The notes: generated by a model not told the origin, from the letters alone. 64,000 bases of DNA from Acanthosepion esculentum (GCA_964036315.1 OZ038500.1:60758446-60822445), one strand, 5' to 3'; positions 10,311 through 21,059 are shown, counted from the first letter of the stretch. A program made the numbers and translations.

Positions 10311-11404
10311 ATCTGAAACGAAATGGTAATAAGAATAAGTTAACAAGTAAGGTTCGATCTAAGAAGAGACATGTCCTCAAACCCAACCTTGTGTAACATT
10401 TTATTTGAATTCCGAGATGTCTGAGTTTTCTTGGCAAGTATTTTGAAATCTATTTTGTAAATTTCTACTTCATGTTTCAGGTTGTTACTTTATTTTTTAT
10501 TAAATCTCTTACCGTTTTTAAATAAGTTATAACAATTTCGATATTAAGTTTGTTTATTAATTACTTCCCCCTGTAATCGTATATATAGTCGATAGGTAGT
10601 CTTGTATGTCTAGCTACATCCGGGTTTTTCATATTTTATAAGCTTTCCTCGTCGTGTTATATATAAAGTAATTAGAAAAATCTGGAGGAGGTATTTTCAA
10701 TTTATTTTCTTTCATTAAATATTGTAGACAACCCATTAAAAATGATTTCTAGTGGATCATAAAATATTGTAATTTATTTCCTTCTCGAATGAGCCCATTA
10801 TTACCATTTTTTTTTAGATTAGAGCCATCAAATAACATTCAAGTTAAGAAAAACAGGTATTGATACCAATAGCAAAAGTGGGTATGAATTATCCTAGAGG
10901 ATAGAATAAGGACTAAGCTATTCCCCAGCTCGGCGTATGAAGGAGACTGACCTGAAACGTAAAAGAGCATTAATTATAGACCAGACTAAATTATTGATGT
11001 GGACCCGAAGTAGGGGCCACGGAAGGAAAACACGGAACACGGGTTAGAGGTAAGAAAGGTATATTAAAGAGAAAAGTTATAAAGAATAGTGTAAGAGTAA
11101 GCAGAGCTTACTAACCAGTGGTGTCCGATATTGGCATCGTACGCGGCTGCGCATTACTGGTGCTACTCCCATGATACTACCATTCACATAATAATATAGT
11201 ACTGGGAGAGGCCATGATGTAGGAAAGTATCGGTCTCACAACAATTATATACGGATATAGTCTGGGAGGTGTTTAATATGGACTACTTTTTGCCGCTATT
11301 TTTCACCCAATACCAGTCCCAACATCCACTCAATTTATAGGGTTACTGAATATCGGTTGTTTTATGAACGTTTGAAGAAGGAGTATGATGCAGATTCTGA
11401 GGAT
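10311..11404. other. unassigned DNA
   Basis: No recognised element. The 10920-11330 part is less AT-rich than its surroundings but shows no motif I can name. Confidence 0.4.
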
Positions 11405-11421
11405 ATATAGACTAGATAACG

Positions 11422-11551
11422 CCTCGAGGTGGTGTAATGGTTAGCAAGCTTGTCTCGCTAGAACAATTACGACTGAGTAGTGACTTCGGTCCTCACTGGG
11501 TGCCCCTTACTTTCGGCCTTGTGCCACATCTGAGCTACGCTTGGAAAATCA
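11422..11551 (+). mobile_element. tRNA-derived SINE, family SINE2, intact with TSD
   Basis: CCTCGAGGTGGTGTAATGG, then TTAGCAAGCTTGTCTCGCTA (A-box region), a B-box-like region (GACTTCGGTCCTCACTGGG, slightly mutated), and the tail TTTCGGCCTTGTGCCACATC, TGAGCTACGCTTGG. The flanks 11405-11421 and 11552-11568 match at 16 of 17 bases (ATATAGACTAGATAACG versus ATATAGAGTAGATAACG), a convincing TSD. Confidence 0.88.
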
Positions 11552-11568
11552 ATATAGAGTAGATAACG

Positions 11569-12483
11569 GCTGACTCTCGACTGGATTGTGGTTAACATTT
11601 TAGTAATCATGGAAGCATTCTCCCAGGAGTCTGTTCCAAGAAGCTGTCTGAATAGGACTCCCTCCTTACAAATGGAATACGAAAGAAGCCGTGGATGGTT
11701 CGTTCCTGGAAGTACGTCTTAGCAGTAAATGTTTGAACTTGTGAATCTATGGAATGTAGCTGGTTTGAATATTTCCCATGGAAAGGGCAGAATGAAGGTA
11801 GTCATCCGACGTTTCGTCTGTGGGATAGGGTTTGTAGGGTTGAGAATATCAAGGTGGGGGCAAATGTTTTAAGCTCTGTCAGGGCAGAGAAAAGTATATT
11901 AGGCAGTTCCAGCTCAGATATAACACTAAATATAGACTTTTGGTCTGACCCGATACTGACACATAAATTTTGGTACACCAGATCTTTATTTTCAGCTCGA
12001 CTAGCTCGTTAACCATGATTCCATGATCTTTGTAAATTTGGGGTTCATTGTCGAGATGTCATTAAATCCGAACAGAGAAACAAAGAAAGAAAGGGTAAAA
12101 AAGGATTAATTTATAATCCGTATTTATATATATATATAATATATTGTATACTTTAAAAAAATGTGTTTTGCCTAAAAGACCGATTTCATTAACAGTTATT
12201 TTTTTAATACACAGTATCGTATTTTATATGTAAACACAAAATATAAGGTAATGTTGTTTTTTTTTTAACTTTTATTTGTTTGTTTCTCTGTCCGGATTTC
12301 ATGACGCCTCGACTCTGAATGTGTCGACAGGAAACAAGAATACACAGAAATGGCTTCATATTTACATCAATCTTTTATTCTTTGTTTTGTTCATTGCAGC
12401 GTACGTAAGTAACCTTTCCATTGTACTTTTCACTGTCTACAAGATCTACAATATACAATTATCATCATTTGTTATACTTAAAT
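11569..12483. other. unassigned DNA
   Basis: No recognised gene. A small TA run lies near 12123-12143. Confidence 0.4.
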
Positions 12484-12519
<36 letters not shown>

Positions 12520-12526
12520 TATATAT

Positions 12527-12579
<53 letters not shown>
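12484..12579. repeat. compound (TA)n(CA)n(TA)n microsatellite
   Basis: TA run, about nine CA units, then a long TA run. Frames on both strands through it read as poly Tyr-Ile and are not genes. Confidence 0.97.
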
Positions 12580-12588
<9 letters not shown>

Positions 12589-12989
12589 TGTTTTGCCTTC
12601 TTAGTTTTACTTTTCTTTGCGCATCCTTTGCTTTGTGCTCTTGTCGGATCATCTGAAATATACGTATTTAAAATATCTACAGCATCAAATTTGTGTGCGC
12701 CAGCTAAAAACATGAAAATTAACTCCATATATAAAAGTTGTTTGCTTTTACGAAGAATTTAACGTAACTCTGATTTTCAAAAATTTGCGGGTGTGCAGTT
12801 GGTTTAATGCAAGGGTTCTAAACCGGGGTGCACATGGGCCCTAGGGCGTCCATGTAATATTTATGGGGCTCCACAGACAGAGTATAACAAATTGGGGGTC
12901 CACAATGATATTTTGGTAGTCCAGGAAAAAAACAACTCAGAATGGTTTTTATTATTATTATTTCTACTGTAATTTACACTATATTGAAA

Positions 12990-12991
<2 letters not shown>

Positions 12992-13036
<45 letters not shown>
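12992..13036. repeat. (TA)n microsatellite
   Basis: Alternating TA inside the hAT element. Confidence 0.95.
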
Positions 13037-13039
<3 letters not shown>

Positions 13040-13360
13040 AATGATTCTTTCTTTATCTCTTTTATATAGGTACCTCCATTGAATTTTCGATACCTAAGGA
13101 TTAAAATTATTTTTTTAAAATGAAAAATCATTCTTGAAGATTTATTTTTATCTTCAATTGAAAGCTAAATGATTAAATTAATTATTTCAAATAAGTAAAA
13201 CATTCTGGTGTATTTCAAATAGAAATGATATAAATTGGAATCACAAAGTGGTGAAATAACGCGTGCAAAATTCCAAGATGTAAAGCCAATATATGGAAAA
13301 CAAATGGTATTGCTAAAAAGTACCCTTTACTCTAGGATAAAGCACAGCTCTATGTTATTG

Positions 13361-13530
13361 CTTTTCCAACAGCTTGTTGAATCACAATGTAGTCGTGTTT
13401 CTCAACTGTTATTAAAAGTTCACAATAGACTTGACATTTTGAAAAGAGCTGATCTTCGACTATAATTAAAATCGATGGAACCAGATATAAAGTAACTCGC
13501 TGAGCGGCATCAACCAGAGGGATCTCATTG
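13361..13530 (+). pseudogene. hAT transposase C-terminal dimerisation remnant
   Basis: The plus strand reads QQLVESQCSRVSQLLLKVHN, RLDILKRADLRL, a stop, LKSMEPDIK, a stop, LAERHQPEGSH. This fits the conserved hAT C-terminus of the ZBED/SCAN-domain-like group (pattern ESGFS.L..IKTK.RNRLDV..DLR.AL...EP). Two in-frame stops make it non-functional. It lies in the right half of the 1.2-kb hAT element in the same orientation as the ends imply. The DDE catalytic core and BED zinc finger are absent, so any movement of this copy would have needed a transposase from elsewhere. Confidence 0.65.
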
Positions 13531-13796
13531 AATAAATATGCCTTCTTTTTTTTTCTAATCACACACTTAACTTAAATTGGTTTATTAAAATTTTTCATCG
13601 GCGTGCATAAATAAATGCTGCAGTGAATTTTATTGCCTGAAGAAGTCTGCTCCAATGAGCTTGATCATGGAAGAATTATTGTAATATTAGATATTGGTCA
13701 ATAAAAAATATTATTACTATTATTATTATTATTATTGTAGAAAAATTTATTTGCGTTAAACGAGTTTTTTTATTATTTAAAGATAAAGCTTAATTA

Positions 13797-13876
13797 TTAG
13801 GTTGGTGCAAAAATAATGTCGTTTTCTCACATGAAGTTGAACGTCAAAAAACGACATTATTTTTGCACCAACCTAA
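13797..13876. mobile_element. 80-bp palindromic mariner MITE, copy 1
   Basis: Begins TTAGGTTGGTGCAAAAATAA and ends with its exact reverse complement: 29-bp perfect arms around a 22-nt loop, with TA on both sides (13795-13796 and 13877-13878). A second copy at 60128-60207 differs by one base. Length, ends and layout parallel the human MADE1 MITE derived from Hsmar1, which is also 80 bp with TTAGGTTGGTGCAAAA-type ends (established knowledge). Confidence 0.95.
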
Positions 13877-14039
13877 TATATAATATTACTTTGATTATTA
13901 AAATCTCATAATTTTTATTAGTGAAAAATAGAATATTGTTGTCTTATGTCGAATAGCTATTAAGGGGTCCACCAAGACAAAAAGAAGGGAAAAGTGGCCC
14001 ATGGTTAAAAATAATAGGTTGAGAATCACTGGTGTAATG

Positions 14040-14172
14040 TATAGAGGCTCGGAATGAGAAAGTGGTAAAAAACCGAGTTCGAATTCCAGTCCGGTTCCTT
14101 ATATTCACTTACGCGCAAATACCGCTGGGAGTAGTATAAGTCAATCTCTTCCCACCAGCTACATGTTAAATA
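14040..14172 (+). mobile_element. SINE1 copy split by the hAT insertion
   Basis: TAGAGGCTCGG, CCGAGTTCGAATTCCAG and TTCACTTACGCGCAAATACC match SINE1. The GTGTAATG that precedes it is both the hAT TSD and the SINE1 head motif, so the hAT element landed in the SINE head. Confidence 0.7.
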
Positions 14173-14182
14173 TAATAATTGC

Positions 14183-14420
14183 ATGTGGATATTCTTCTTC
14201 TATGTGTCTTCTCTGTTCAGAACATGTGGGATCATGTTTCTCCACAACATCCCATCCTTTGTAGCTCTTAGCACCCTCCCGTTTTCCGGCTCTGCCATGA
14301 ATTCACACAAGAACATCAGATACGTGGTCCGTTGCTTTCTTCTTGCCCTGGATGTGCCATGTGGGTGCCAGATTCTCCAAGCGCCTCTTCCTCGTTGTGT
14401 CTCCTTCTGAATTTATTATT
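14183..14420 (-). pseudogene. LINE C-terminal tail
   Basis: The minus strand reads RATKDGMLWRNMIPHVLNRE, matching the terminal motif (A-T-x-D-x-x-x-W-R-x-M-I-x-x-V-L) seen in the LINE tails at 7920, 17104-17415 and 30930. No RT motifs are attached. It overlaps the end of the longest non-repeat minus frame (14316-14939), the rest of which has no recognisable domain. Confidence 0.55.
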
Positions 14421-14994
14421 CACTCGCAAAGGAAAGAAAAGTATTATTCTTACAATGCCAAAATGTGTTTCGGTATTAAATAGCCCACAAACGGTTGATA
14501 AACCGTCAAAAATATCACTCAAAGAAATGGGTTTTATCATAGTATTTCGCCGTACGCCCAGCCGAACCGAATATGGCGAAAGACAGAACTTAAGGTGTGA
14601 GTTGCACGCGAACATGCCTCCACCCCCACAAATATGCTGTGCACCCTCTGCACTCCTCTTTCGACTTGCTGCAGGTGAATAACAGTAGCTCTTGTCTTTG
14701 CGGGGGGTGCTGTTTGCGGAGATGGCTCCTTTGGATAGTAACGAAGGATTTCGCCGTACGCGCAACTCGCATAAAATATTTCCGATTTTAAAGTTGCATT
14801 CCAATATATACATGGAACCAGATTCCCAAAATAGTCTGGACAACTCGGGCCCCTGGGAGTAAGTCAAGTCTTCGCCTGGGAGAGGGGTATTGTTAGTCAG
14901 TTGGTTCCACTGGAACTGAACTTGGTTAAATGGAACCATTTTTCACGTGATACCAATTGTTTTATGCCCTGTCTAACTTAATAGAGGTAATTCA
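14421..14994. other. unassigned DNA with a motif-less long minus frame
   Basis: Contains most of a 207-codon minus-strand frame with no recognisable domain and many rare-looking residues. A short CGCCGTACGC motif occurs twice (14549, 14752). Confidence 0.4.
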
Positions 14995-15215
14995 TTTATA
15001 TACTCAGGCTTAAAGCTCAAGAACTTGAAGTTCCAGTCGAGGACCATCTTAACATGAACCGCTACTTTGTGGAACCGATTTCCAGGAGGATGCTTCCCCG
15101 TTCACCACACTCTTAACCTGTCCAAGTCTAAGGTCAACCGTTATCTTCTCCATATACGCCATTTTCTTATTCTGTAACCCTCTACCTCGGGTCTTGTACA
15201 GGGTGAATAGCATTC
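14995..15215 (+). pseudogene. CR1/Jockey-like LINE, ORF2 3' end
   Basis: Reads TATLWNRFPGGCFP, then HHTLNLSKSKVNRYLLHIRH, the C-terminal signature (T..LWN.LP..CFP...NL..FK..V.RYL) of CR1/Jockey-like non-LTR retrotransposon ORF2 proteins. Stops are present. Similar pieces lie at 21060, 28345, 28985, 33842, 36040, 38250 and 59410. Confidence 0.65.
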
Positions 15216-15499
15216 TCGAAAACATATCAGCATAACTGTATTTTGATATTAATTTCCAATCTGGTTTTTCGTAGCCTTTATAAATAAGAGATTGTTTTAG
15301 TGATGGTTCTTTTAACTAAACTTTAGTTTTTCAAATGAAATCATGTTCTACATTGAAAGAAGTAACAAACTTAGCATTTCAATCACAGCTTGGAATTGAG
15401 TAGAATACCCCAACGTCTTTTTTCAGAAAGGAACGTCATATAATGCAAGGACTCTGATCGTGCTATTGTAGGTTTTGAGTAGCGTTGAACTACCTCTTA

Positions 15500-16235
15500 A
15501 TTGATGTTGTTGCCAGGTCTACCGAGACCTGGAATGGTAGTACCTATTAGCGTCCTAGCTATGGACAAATAGTGAATCCTTAAACAAAAACAACACTATG
15601 AAAGTCTAAGAATACATTTTCATAGTAAAAATAGCAGCAATAAATTTTTATAAAAAAATTACCAAAAATGCATATTTAGAGTAAAGTTACCAAAGATACA
15701 TTCTATCCTGAGTTGAAGCGATACAATTTTGTTCAAAATATATTTAGTTGAAGCCATAAAACTGTGATCAAAATATTTAGATGTCGGCATTAAATAACCC
15801 ATAGAGATTGATATGCCGCAAATTTAAACAATCAACTTGAACGAAGTCAAACATTATATTAATTCATATAATCTCCTAAAGTTCGTACAGAAACGAAACT
15901 GTATTCCATCATAAAACTTCAAAAAAGCTACAGCATAAAATACACATATCACCGCCTCTATTCCATCCATCCAGGCTGACCGTAGTCGGGATAATCGAGC
16001 CAATGTAAACGATACTTTCTCTAGCTTTATAGTACGCCTCTATTAGTCATGTTCACGCTAACATGTATATCCATAAAAGCTGGGTATCATCTACCATGTA
16101 TTCAACTGTGAAAGCAGAATAACACGTATGTTTTATTGCTTCAACGCTCCCATGAAAATTTCGGCATTAAGTAGTTGATATGCCGTTAAAAAACAAATTA
16201 AATGTAATCAAATAACGTTACAGGGCAAAGGAAAG
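15500..16235 (+). repeat. unknown repeat family U1, copy 1
   Basis: Contains AACACTATGAAAGTCTAAG, an AT-rich stretch of short tandem units (ACCAAAAATGCATATTTA type), and GGCATTAAATAACCCATAGA next to GATATGCCG, twice (15790, 16160). Colinear with 34555-35105 (same strand) and, inverted, with 27327-27950 and 45968-47010. No coding capacity is visible and the class is unknown. Confidence 0.6.
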
Positions 16236-16308
16236 GGAGTTGGCCTGTGCAATATTTCGTATCCTTCATAAGTTTCTAGCAGACTATCTCAACTTGTAAT
16301 AACATTAG

Positions 16309-16872
16309 TGTTATGGGAACTTACCCATAATAATAATGGACTATTCCGGACATCATAGATACTGCTCCTCAAGAGGAAGCAGCAGTCGGTTCAGAGTCAG
16401 TCCTTTTTGGACGACTCGGCTAGACGGTCGAACTCTCTGCCTCTGGGCAGAGATGAACCCGGACGAGGTTCCGCCGAAGGGCAGAGCCTCGTTCGAGGGG
16501 GTTGACCAACCCGATCCCGTTTATACGGGTTCTACGGGCAATTTTTGCCCGAGCCTACGGGCTCGGTGAGCCCACATTAAACCGGTCTTGTGCCACATTC
16601 GACACACATGGGCGTGTTGTTGAACATCGTAAGTTCAGAGTCAGATACAGAGCTGAGTGAGACGATGACTGTAAGACATTGGAATAGTGATACTTGTCGG
16701 GACAACATAATTCACTCTAACCAAATCTGATATCCATTACTAATATTTCTACTTCTTTGTACATATTTCTGTTTGTAATATATCTGTGTTTATTCCATAC
16801 CTGCGTTCGAGTTATTCTTCATTGGTTCTACCTTGGACCATCACCGTGGTCCAAGGAACTTGGACCATAACA
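16309..16872 (+). mobile_element. solo LTR with perfect 5-bp TSD
   Basis: 564 bp starting TGTTATGG and ending CCATAACA, an 8-bp terminal inverted repeat of the TG...CA type, flanked on both sides by ATTAG (16304-16308 and 16873-16877). It is GC-richer than its surroundings, with TTTATACGGG (possible TATA region) at about 16519. No internal retroviral-type coding region adjoins it, so it is the product of LTR-LTR recombination. Diverged relatives of the LTR are at 17975-18520 next to Gypsy pol sequence. Confidence 0.88.
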
Positions 16873-17103
16873 ATTAGACATCCATAGCTTCCTTAAATGA
16901 CTGAATCTTGAACAATTGCTTTCGGCAACAAAATTGAATGAGCATTTTCTCTGAAGTGTTTTGGTCAAAATTCATCATATTAAGATGATTGTCGATTCTT
17001 CATATCCGGGTTACTTTTATATTAGTGGAGAATGGGGGACAATTCACTCTATCATTCAGATCTTTCAGGTACCAGGTCCTTATTTGGCTCACTGCGACTT
17101 CAA

Positions 17104-17415
17104 CTTTTCTTCTTCTATTTGCCGTGTCACTGCAGAACGTGAGCGTTCAAGGCTCTCCACAACTTCCTATCGTTTGTGCCTACTATTAATATTTCTGACT
17201 CATTGCTATCCAACTATTCGTCTTTGATGTACCGTGTCCTTTCAGGATGTGGGTGATCATGGCTCTCCATATCTTCCTGACCCTTGTGGCTGTTACTAAA
17301 ATTTATTCCGCGTTACTTTCCATCAAATTCTTATCTAACATTTTTCTTCTATCTGCCGCGTATCTCTTCAGGACCTGGGAGATAGCTATCCTGTGTAGCT
17401 CTTGGTAATATCTGA
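17104..17415 (-). pseudogene. LINE tail in three tandem, diverged units
   Basis: On the minus strand the middle unit (17221-17343) reads TRVRKIWRAMITHILKGHGT followed by a stop; the unit at 17107-17220 reads TNDRKLWRALNAHVLQ, a stop, HGK; the unit after 17343 keeps RATQDS and VLKRYAADRRK in shifted frames. These are three copies of the last ~35 codons plus some 3' UTR of the LINE family with the GSECWT motif, repeated at about 115-123 bp. Confidence 0.65.
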
Positions 17416-17974
17416 TTTGGCGGAACGAAATACTTGTAATTTTATTTAAAGATGAAATCTGGCGCAGCAAAAGAGGATTTTCATCCCGTCGGCAGCATTA
17501 AGGATAATGCGACAAGACAGCTGATGGTGATTCCGATAAATAGGATTTGAAGACACGTGAGAATGGAATAACTTGAAGGAGACTTATGAGTCTTTTCACT
17601 AGGTAGGTTATTTCTCTTTAATATTAAATAGTTGGTTTATTACCGGTTCGGAAGCTTATGTTGCGAGAGCGCAAGTAGATAGAATCACTGGTGGTGTATC
17701 AACCTTTTCAATTAGATAAAATAACCATCGACTGTGAAAAGATCAGCTTCAGAAACATACTCAGCCCGCAAATATAGGTATCAAAGCAACGAAGGTAAAG
17801 AACCGGAAGTATTTTCCTTTTAATTGCTGTTGTAACCTAGGTAAGGCTACTGAATAGAATAATCAAACGAAGGTTGGTAATGAACGATAAACTTAGGACA
17901 AGAACAACACATATATGATTCGCGAACGGCGCGTAGAAGTCAACTGCCAGAAGTGAGTCAATTGAATTCCACAG

Positions 17975-18520
17975 GATTCTCCAACTGCAGGATATCTACC
18001 AACCGCCCCACGCGGTCAGATGTGGCACAAGGCCAAATTTAATGTGGGGTGTCCGAGCCCATAGGCTCGTCCAAAAATTCCCCATAGACCCCATTTAAAA
18101 CGAGATCCGGTAGCTGTATCAGTGTGGAAAATAATTCTGGGAAGATGGCGCTATAAAAAAAAAAACGAAAACATAACCTCTTCTGGGGATCTTCTCTGTC
18201 CAGAGGAAGAGAGTTTGATCAGCACAGCTGGAGACGAATCTCCGACTGCAGGATATTTACCAACCACCCCACGCGGTCAGATACGGAACAAGGTAGAATT
18301 TAATGTGGGGTATCCGAGCCCGTAGTCATGGCCAAAAATTGCTCGTAGGCACCATATAAAACAGGGTCGGGTAGCTGTTTCCCGAGAGGAGACTCTACCA
18401 TTCGACATGGTAGAGAGTTTGACCAGCACAGCTGGAGACGAATCACCGACTGCAGACCAACATACAGTATTGACTACTGTATTTATGCGAATGGGGACAT
18501 ACCCATTATCATCCGTAGGT
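17975..18520 (-). mobile_element. LTR fragments related to the solo LTR, two direct units
   Basis: CCACGCGGTCAGAT...TTTAATGTGGGGT...CCGAGCCC occurs at 18009-18060 and again at 18270-18322, and CACAGCTGGAGACGAATC twice. Read on the minus strand these follow the order of the LTR at 16400-16600 (AACTCTCT, GGGTTCTACGGG-like, GAGCCTACGGGCTCGG, CCCACATTAAA). Confidence 0.55.
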
Positions 18521-18944
18521 ATGCTGCAACAAGTGTCATATCCTTTCAGATCTTAGGATTTCGACACTTTTTAACTTTCTTATCTGGGAATTTGCATGTC
18601 TTCTTTGGAAAGATAGCAGTTGTCTACAAGCTTCCATCTGGTTCCGAATTCATTATATTCCTTTCCCTATCATTCAAAGCAATAAACCCTAATTTACAAT
18701 TCTATTTACTGTGGATGGATTGTGGCCTTTCGCAAGGCATTACTACGAAACTGAACGCGACAGACGAGGACTTGACCTCATCTCACCATCTCTATTTCCG
18801 ACGCCAATAACGTTTACACTACCCACACATTCCTGCTAGTGAAAATGATCTGCATGAAAATAATAAAACATCATCTCAGATATTCACGTCATACTAGATG
18901 ACCGTAACGCCTCTTCGGCAAAAATATGGATAAAAAAAGTGAAT

Positions 18945-19220
18945 GCATCAGTGTGGAAAAGAATTCTGGGAAGATGGCGCTATGAAAAAAACGAAAAACG
19001 GATCGGCAAAGTGACATACATGGTACAGGGACAAAGGTGGTAACATAAGCGACAACTTAATCAGTTAAAACGCAGATTCACAGATTTAAAAAGTCTCCGA
19101 AAAGAGGTACCTATAGAAATTTTAGAGGACACATTTGACGTACCGATGCCATCAGAAATTATTGAAGCAAGATTTTATGGGAAGAGAAGAAGAATAGCAG
19201 CAGAATTTCTAAATATTTAA
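18945..19220 (+). pseudogene. Gypsy-type pol C-terminus (integrase tail)
   Basis: The plus strand reads ILGRWRYEKNEKRIGKVTYM, VQGQRW, a stop, then RQLNQLKRRFTDLKSLRKEV and EILEDTFDVPMPSEIIEARF before a stop. RIGKVTYMVQ followed by H.NQL(K/R)RR is the GPY/F-like end of integrase in Ty3/Gypsy elements. A second start of the same sequence (WKIILGRWRY) lies at 18124. Adjacent LTR-like fragments (17975-18520) support an LTR retrotransposon remnant. Protease, RT and RNase H are absent from the window. Confidence 0.65.
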
Positions 19221-19269
19221 CCGAAGCTGAAGAAATATAGACTCCAGAGAAAATCATCTCAAAGGGGAT

Positions 19270-19378
19270 GTGTCATATAGGAATAAAGTGTCGCTGACCA
19301 GACTTGGGTTTGACCACTGATCGCCAGAGTGCAAACATAGTCGACCTCATCTTGAAATAATTAGATCATGGGTAAAGG

Positions 19379-19475
<97 letters not shown>

Positions 19476-19575
19476 TTAGCGCGGTGTCTGATCGAGTATT
19501 GTTCCTAGGTGTTACTATTGTTGTGTGTGTGATTTACAAAGTCTCTCCTACAAACGGTCATTACAAAATCTGCAT
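19270..19575. repeat. direct duplication, copy 1, with long (TA)n
   Basis: TGTCATATAGGAATA...GTCGCTGACC...CAAACATAGTCGACC...GGGTAAAGGAA, a 93-bp (TA)n tract (19380-19472), then AGTATTGTTCC...GATTTACAAAGTCTCTCC. The same order recurs at 19855-20970. Confidence 0.85.
19380..19472. repeat. (TA)n microsatellite
   Basis: About 46 uninterrupted TA units. Confidence 0.97.
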
Positions 19576-19854
19576 CAGCAAGTTAAGTCAGTTATTCCTA
19601 CTGTTTCACTTATCTTCATTATGACCTGTGAGCGTTAAATTCTCTAGACCGTCTTTCGTCATATAGAAAATGTCAACTCTTCCATTCTGATTTACATTAG
19701 AGATTAGTACAACAGATACTACACTTTGATCACAGTCCGATGTCCAGGGAATGGCACGAAAAGCATAATTCGAGTAGCACTGGCTCTGAGTAAATCTGAG
19801 TAACTTTTTTTCTCTTTATCATCCTCACTTTTTTTCCTCTTCTGACATTTCTTC

Positions 19855-20970
19855 TGTCATATAGGAATAGAGTGTCGCTGACGAAACTTGGGTTTGAACA
19901 CAGATCGCCAGAGAGCAAACATAGTCGACCGCATCTTGAAATAACTAGATTACGGGTAAAGGAAAAAAATATATATACGAGGGTCATTCAATAAATAAGG
20001 TGAATTTTTCGGTATAATGACTTCTAATACAGATAGAAGCGTACTTTTCTTTTATTTCTCAACGTAGTCTCCCAGCACTGTCACACACTTTCCCCATCTG
20101 TGCACAAGCTTCCGTATTCCCTCAGCGTAAAATCTTTGGACTGATGTCTCAACCAGTCGCTCACAACACTTTTGACTTCATCGTCACTTTTAAACTTCGT
20201 GCCTCTCGTGAACGCTTTCAAGGGACCAAACAGGTGAAAGTCTTAAGGGGCAATGTCTGGGCTGTAAGGGGGATGAGAGAGCAGTTCCCAGCCGAGCTCG
20301 TTGATGGTCTACACCGTTTGGGCTGCTGTGTGAGGCCTTGCGTTGTCATGATGCAAGATGACTCCTTCTGACTGATGACCCCTGCGTTTGTCTCAACAGA
20401 TAAGCTCAAAGTCCTTGCAATGTCATCCACTGTCACCCTTCTGTCAGACTGAATGAGGTCATTGACTGATTCGATCACCTCAGGAGACCTCACTTCTGTA
20501 GGCCTCCAAGGCCTGTCTTCATCCTCAACACTGCCCCGTCCTTCTCTAAACAATTTAGCCCACTTGTAGACATTTTTTGGCTGAAACATGTGGAACCATA
20601 CACAGTTGACATTCTCCATTGAATTTCAACTGGTTTGCACCCTTCAGCAAGCAAAAATTTGATAACTGACCGCTGTTCAATCCTGGAGCATGCTTCTTGG
20701 TCGGCCATCTTTGTTAATCGCCAAAACTCTCAAAGTTGTTTTTATCTGCAAAAGAAATTAAATCCATGTGAAAAAGAAGTAAAACAAAAAAAATAAAAAA
20801 AGAGTAAACTTCTATCTGTATTAGAATTCCTTATACCGAAAAATTCAACTTATTTATTGAATGACTCTCGTATATGGGAATTAGCGGCGTCTGGTCGAGT
20901 ATTGTTTGAAGGCGTTACTATTGTTGTAGCTGTGATTTACAAAGTCTCTCCTAAGTACGGTGATTACAAA
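19855..20970. repeat. direct duplication, copy 2, disrupted by a mariner
   Basis: Colinear with 19270-19575. The long (TA)n of copy 1 is replaced by a short ATATATA run into which the 893-bp mariner inserted. Offset between copies is about 585 bp. Confidence 0.85.
19978..20870 (-). mobile_element. internally deleted mariner element with TA TSD
   Basis: Starts CGAGGGTCATTCAATAAATA and ends with its near reverse complement (TTATTGAATGACTCTCG), flanked by TA at 19976-19977 and 20871-20872. The terminal inverted repeats extend about 62 bp with four mismatches. On the minus strand a transposase starts MADQEACSRIEQRSVIKFLL at 20708, frameshifts near 20580, continues NVYKWAKLFREGRGSVEDED (HTH), then jumps from LSLSVET straight to HDNARPHTAAQTV and PPYSPDIAP. 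Exactly 34 residues lie between the Asp of HDN and the Asp after IAP, the DD34D spacing of mariner; two stops fall between or beside them. The first catalytic Asp region is deleted. Confidence 0.93.
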
Positions 20971-21059
20971 AGTAAAGATATTCGTTTAAACAATCGACAT
21001 ATTACTGAACTTGATTAAATGCAATACGCAATATCAATTATTTTATACCCTCACTAATT

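Larger units (their letters stand above)
12810..14031 (+). mobile_element. internally deleted hAT element
   Basis: The left end CAAGGGTTCTAAACC and the reverse complement of the right end CAGTGATTCTCAACC form short hAT-like terminal inverted repeats, and the subterminal GGGGTCCAC / GGGGTGCAC blocks are typical of this superfamily. The 8-bp flanks GTTTAATG (12802-12809) and GTGTAATG (14032-14039) match at 7 of 8, the TSD length known for hAT. At about 1.2 kb it lacks most of a transposase; only the C-terminal dimerisation region survives. It carries a TA tract and an 80-bp MITE, and it sits in the head of a SINE1 copy. Confidence 0.8.

Noticed and set aside
12276..12762. Open frames of 68-126 codons rich in Tyr-Ile or Thr-His
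   Set aside because: They are translations of the (TA)n(CA)n microsatellite. The same holds at 29734-30178, 42783-42998 and 43746-44066.
14316..14939. 207-codon minus-strand frame, the longest outside tandem repeats
   Set aside because: No recognisable domain; its end overlaps a LINE tail in a different frame. Most likely chance, but a homology search would decide.
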